Position numbers and translations under genes: made by a program. Under the pieces are notes generated by a model that was given only the letters and a program-made list of their open reading frames with translations, was not told the origin of the DNA and searched no databases. Shown here piece after piece: positions 63,934 through 64,000 of a stretch of DNA of 64,000 bases; positions within the stretch are counted from its first letter, which is position 1; every line of letters begins with the position of its first letter. This DNA comes from Tritonibacter multivorans (lineage in GTDB: Bacteria > Pseudomonadota > Alphaproteobacteria > Rhodobacterales > Rhodobacteraceae), in assembly GCF_001458415.1 (NCBI RefSeq), contig NZ_CYSD01000033.1, positions 62,001 through 126,000 of the forward strand, in the 5' to 3' direction.

Positions 63934-63976
63934 GTTTGCGGAAACAGATTCGGCTTTAGGCAAGCCCAGCCGAGGT

Positions 63977-64000
63977 TCAGCGGTTCGCGCCCGGAACCCA
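63977..64000 (-). CDS. C-terminal end of an unseen gene (possibly cobalamin adenosyltransferase)
   Basis: Reading in from base 64000 gives WVPGANR and a TGA stop at 63977-63979. Only seven residues are visible. The ending and the position directly upstream of etfB recall the PduO-type cob(I)alamin adenosyltransferase of Rhodobacteraceae, which commonly precedes etfBA. Without the rest of the gene this is a weak assignment. Confidence 0.35.
   Translation of the reverse strand, partial: WVPGANR

Noticed and set aside
63711-63976. Possible small gene upstream of etfB
   Set aside because: Frames here are short or lack a ribosome site; the region fits a promoter plus a hairpin after the preceding gene.
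1-64000. CRISPR arrays, tRNA or rRNA genes, prophage or IS elements
   Set aside because: No regularly spaced repeats, cloverleaf sequences, transposase or integrase motifs were seen in any intergenic region.

Overview
The window looks like chromosomal DNA from an alphaproteobacterium of the Rhodobacteraceae, most likely the marine Roseobacter group. The evidence is high GC coding bias, a split ATP synthase (F0 genes atpI-B-E-b'-b without F1), a pckA/chvI/chvG/hprK/rapZ/EIIA-Man/HPr cluster, a short alphaproteobacterial HPr kinase, an Mcd-type methylsuccinyl-CoA dehydrogenase (ethylmalonyl-CoA pathway), and an etfB-etfA-hbd neighbourhood. About 71 protein genes, two of them cut by the window edges, are packed tightly with many 1- or 4-nt stop/start overlaps. 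I see no tRNA, rRNA, transposase, prophage, integron or CRISPR array.

Layout: 1-2.5 kb (minus) ffh followed by two related GNAT acetyltransferases. 2.8-8.4 kb: prolyl-tRNA editing protein, divergent azoR/LysR pair, DMT exporter, transglutaminase-like protein, and a divergent ArsR/DMT pair. 8.5-11.3 kb: F0 ATP synthase operon ending in a clear terminator. 11.5-14.5 kb: an orphan PstB-like ATPase with degraded motifs, a FadR-type GntR regulator and a divergent PLP aminotransferase. 14.6-18.5 kb: smc plus a small exported protein. 18.5-21.6 kb (minus): cobC-cbiB-lytic transglycosylase. 21.8-25.1 kb: glutathionyl-hydroquinone reductase, an unknown small protein, and a C-S lyase coupled to an L,D-transpeptidase. 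25.2-27.7 kb: def, a def-like pseudoenzyme, fmt and two small membrane proteins. 27.7-31.8 kb (minus): TRIC-like protein, rnhA, DUF3429, LysE, ispH, NYN protein.

31.9-44.4 kb is a mainly plus-strand housekeeping block: folK, rpoZ, rsh (ppGpp), DUF2062, pdxJ, small membrane protein, acpS, lepB, a second lepB-like gene fused to DUF805, rnc, era, DUF1491, recO. An opposite-strand multicopper oxidase sits between rnc and era. 44.4-49.2 kb (minus): lipoprotein, chemoreceptor, mcd. 49.4-52.5 kb: TauE, CDF transporter, dNTPase. 52.6-60 kb: pckA divergent from the ChvI/ChvG two-component system and the regulatory PTS genes, then an acyltransferase. 60.1-64 kb: hbd, a DUF6473 protein, etfA, etfB, and the tail of a gene that is probably a cobalamin adenosyltransferase.

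The genes work together mainly in central carbon and acyl-CoA metabolism (mcd, hbd, etfAB, pckA, cobalamin steps), envelope biogenesis and sensing (ChvGI, Lep, LDT, MltB-like), translation and protein maturation (def, fmt, ProX-like, ffh), and stress signalling (RSH, RpoZ, PTS). The most unusual feature is a set of three apparent pseudoenzymes. Two sit directly beside an active paralogue: a signal peptidase-like protein lacking both the Ser and Lys of the catalytic dyad, and a peptide deformylase-like protein lacking the metal Cys and the catalytic Glu. The third is an orphan PstB-like ATPase without the Walker B glutamate.
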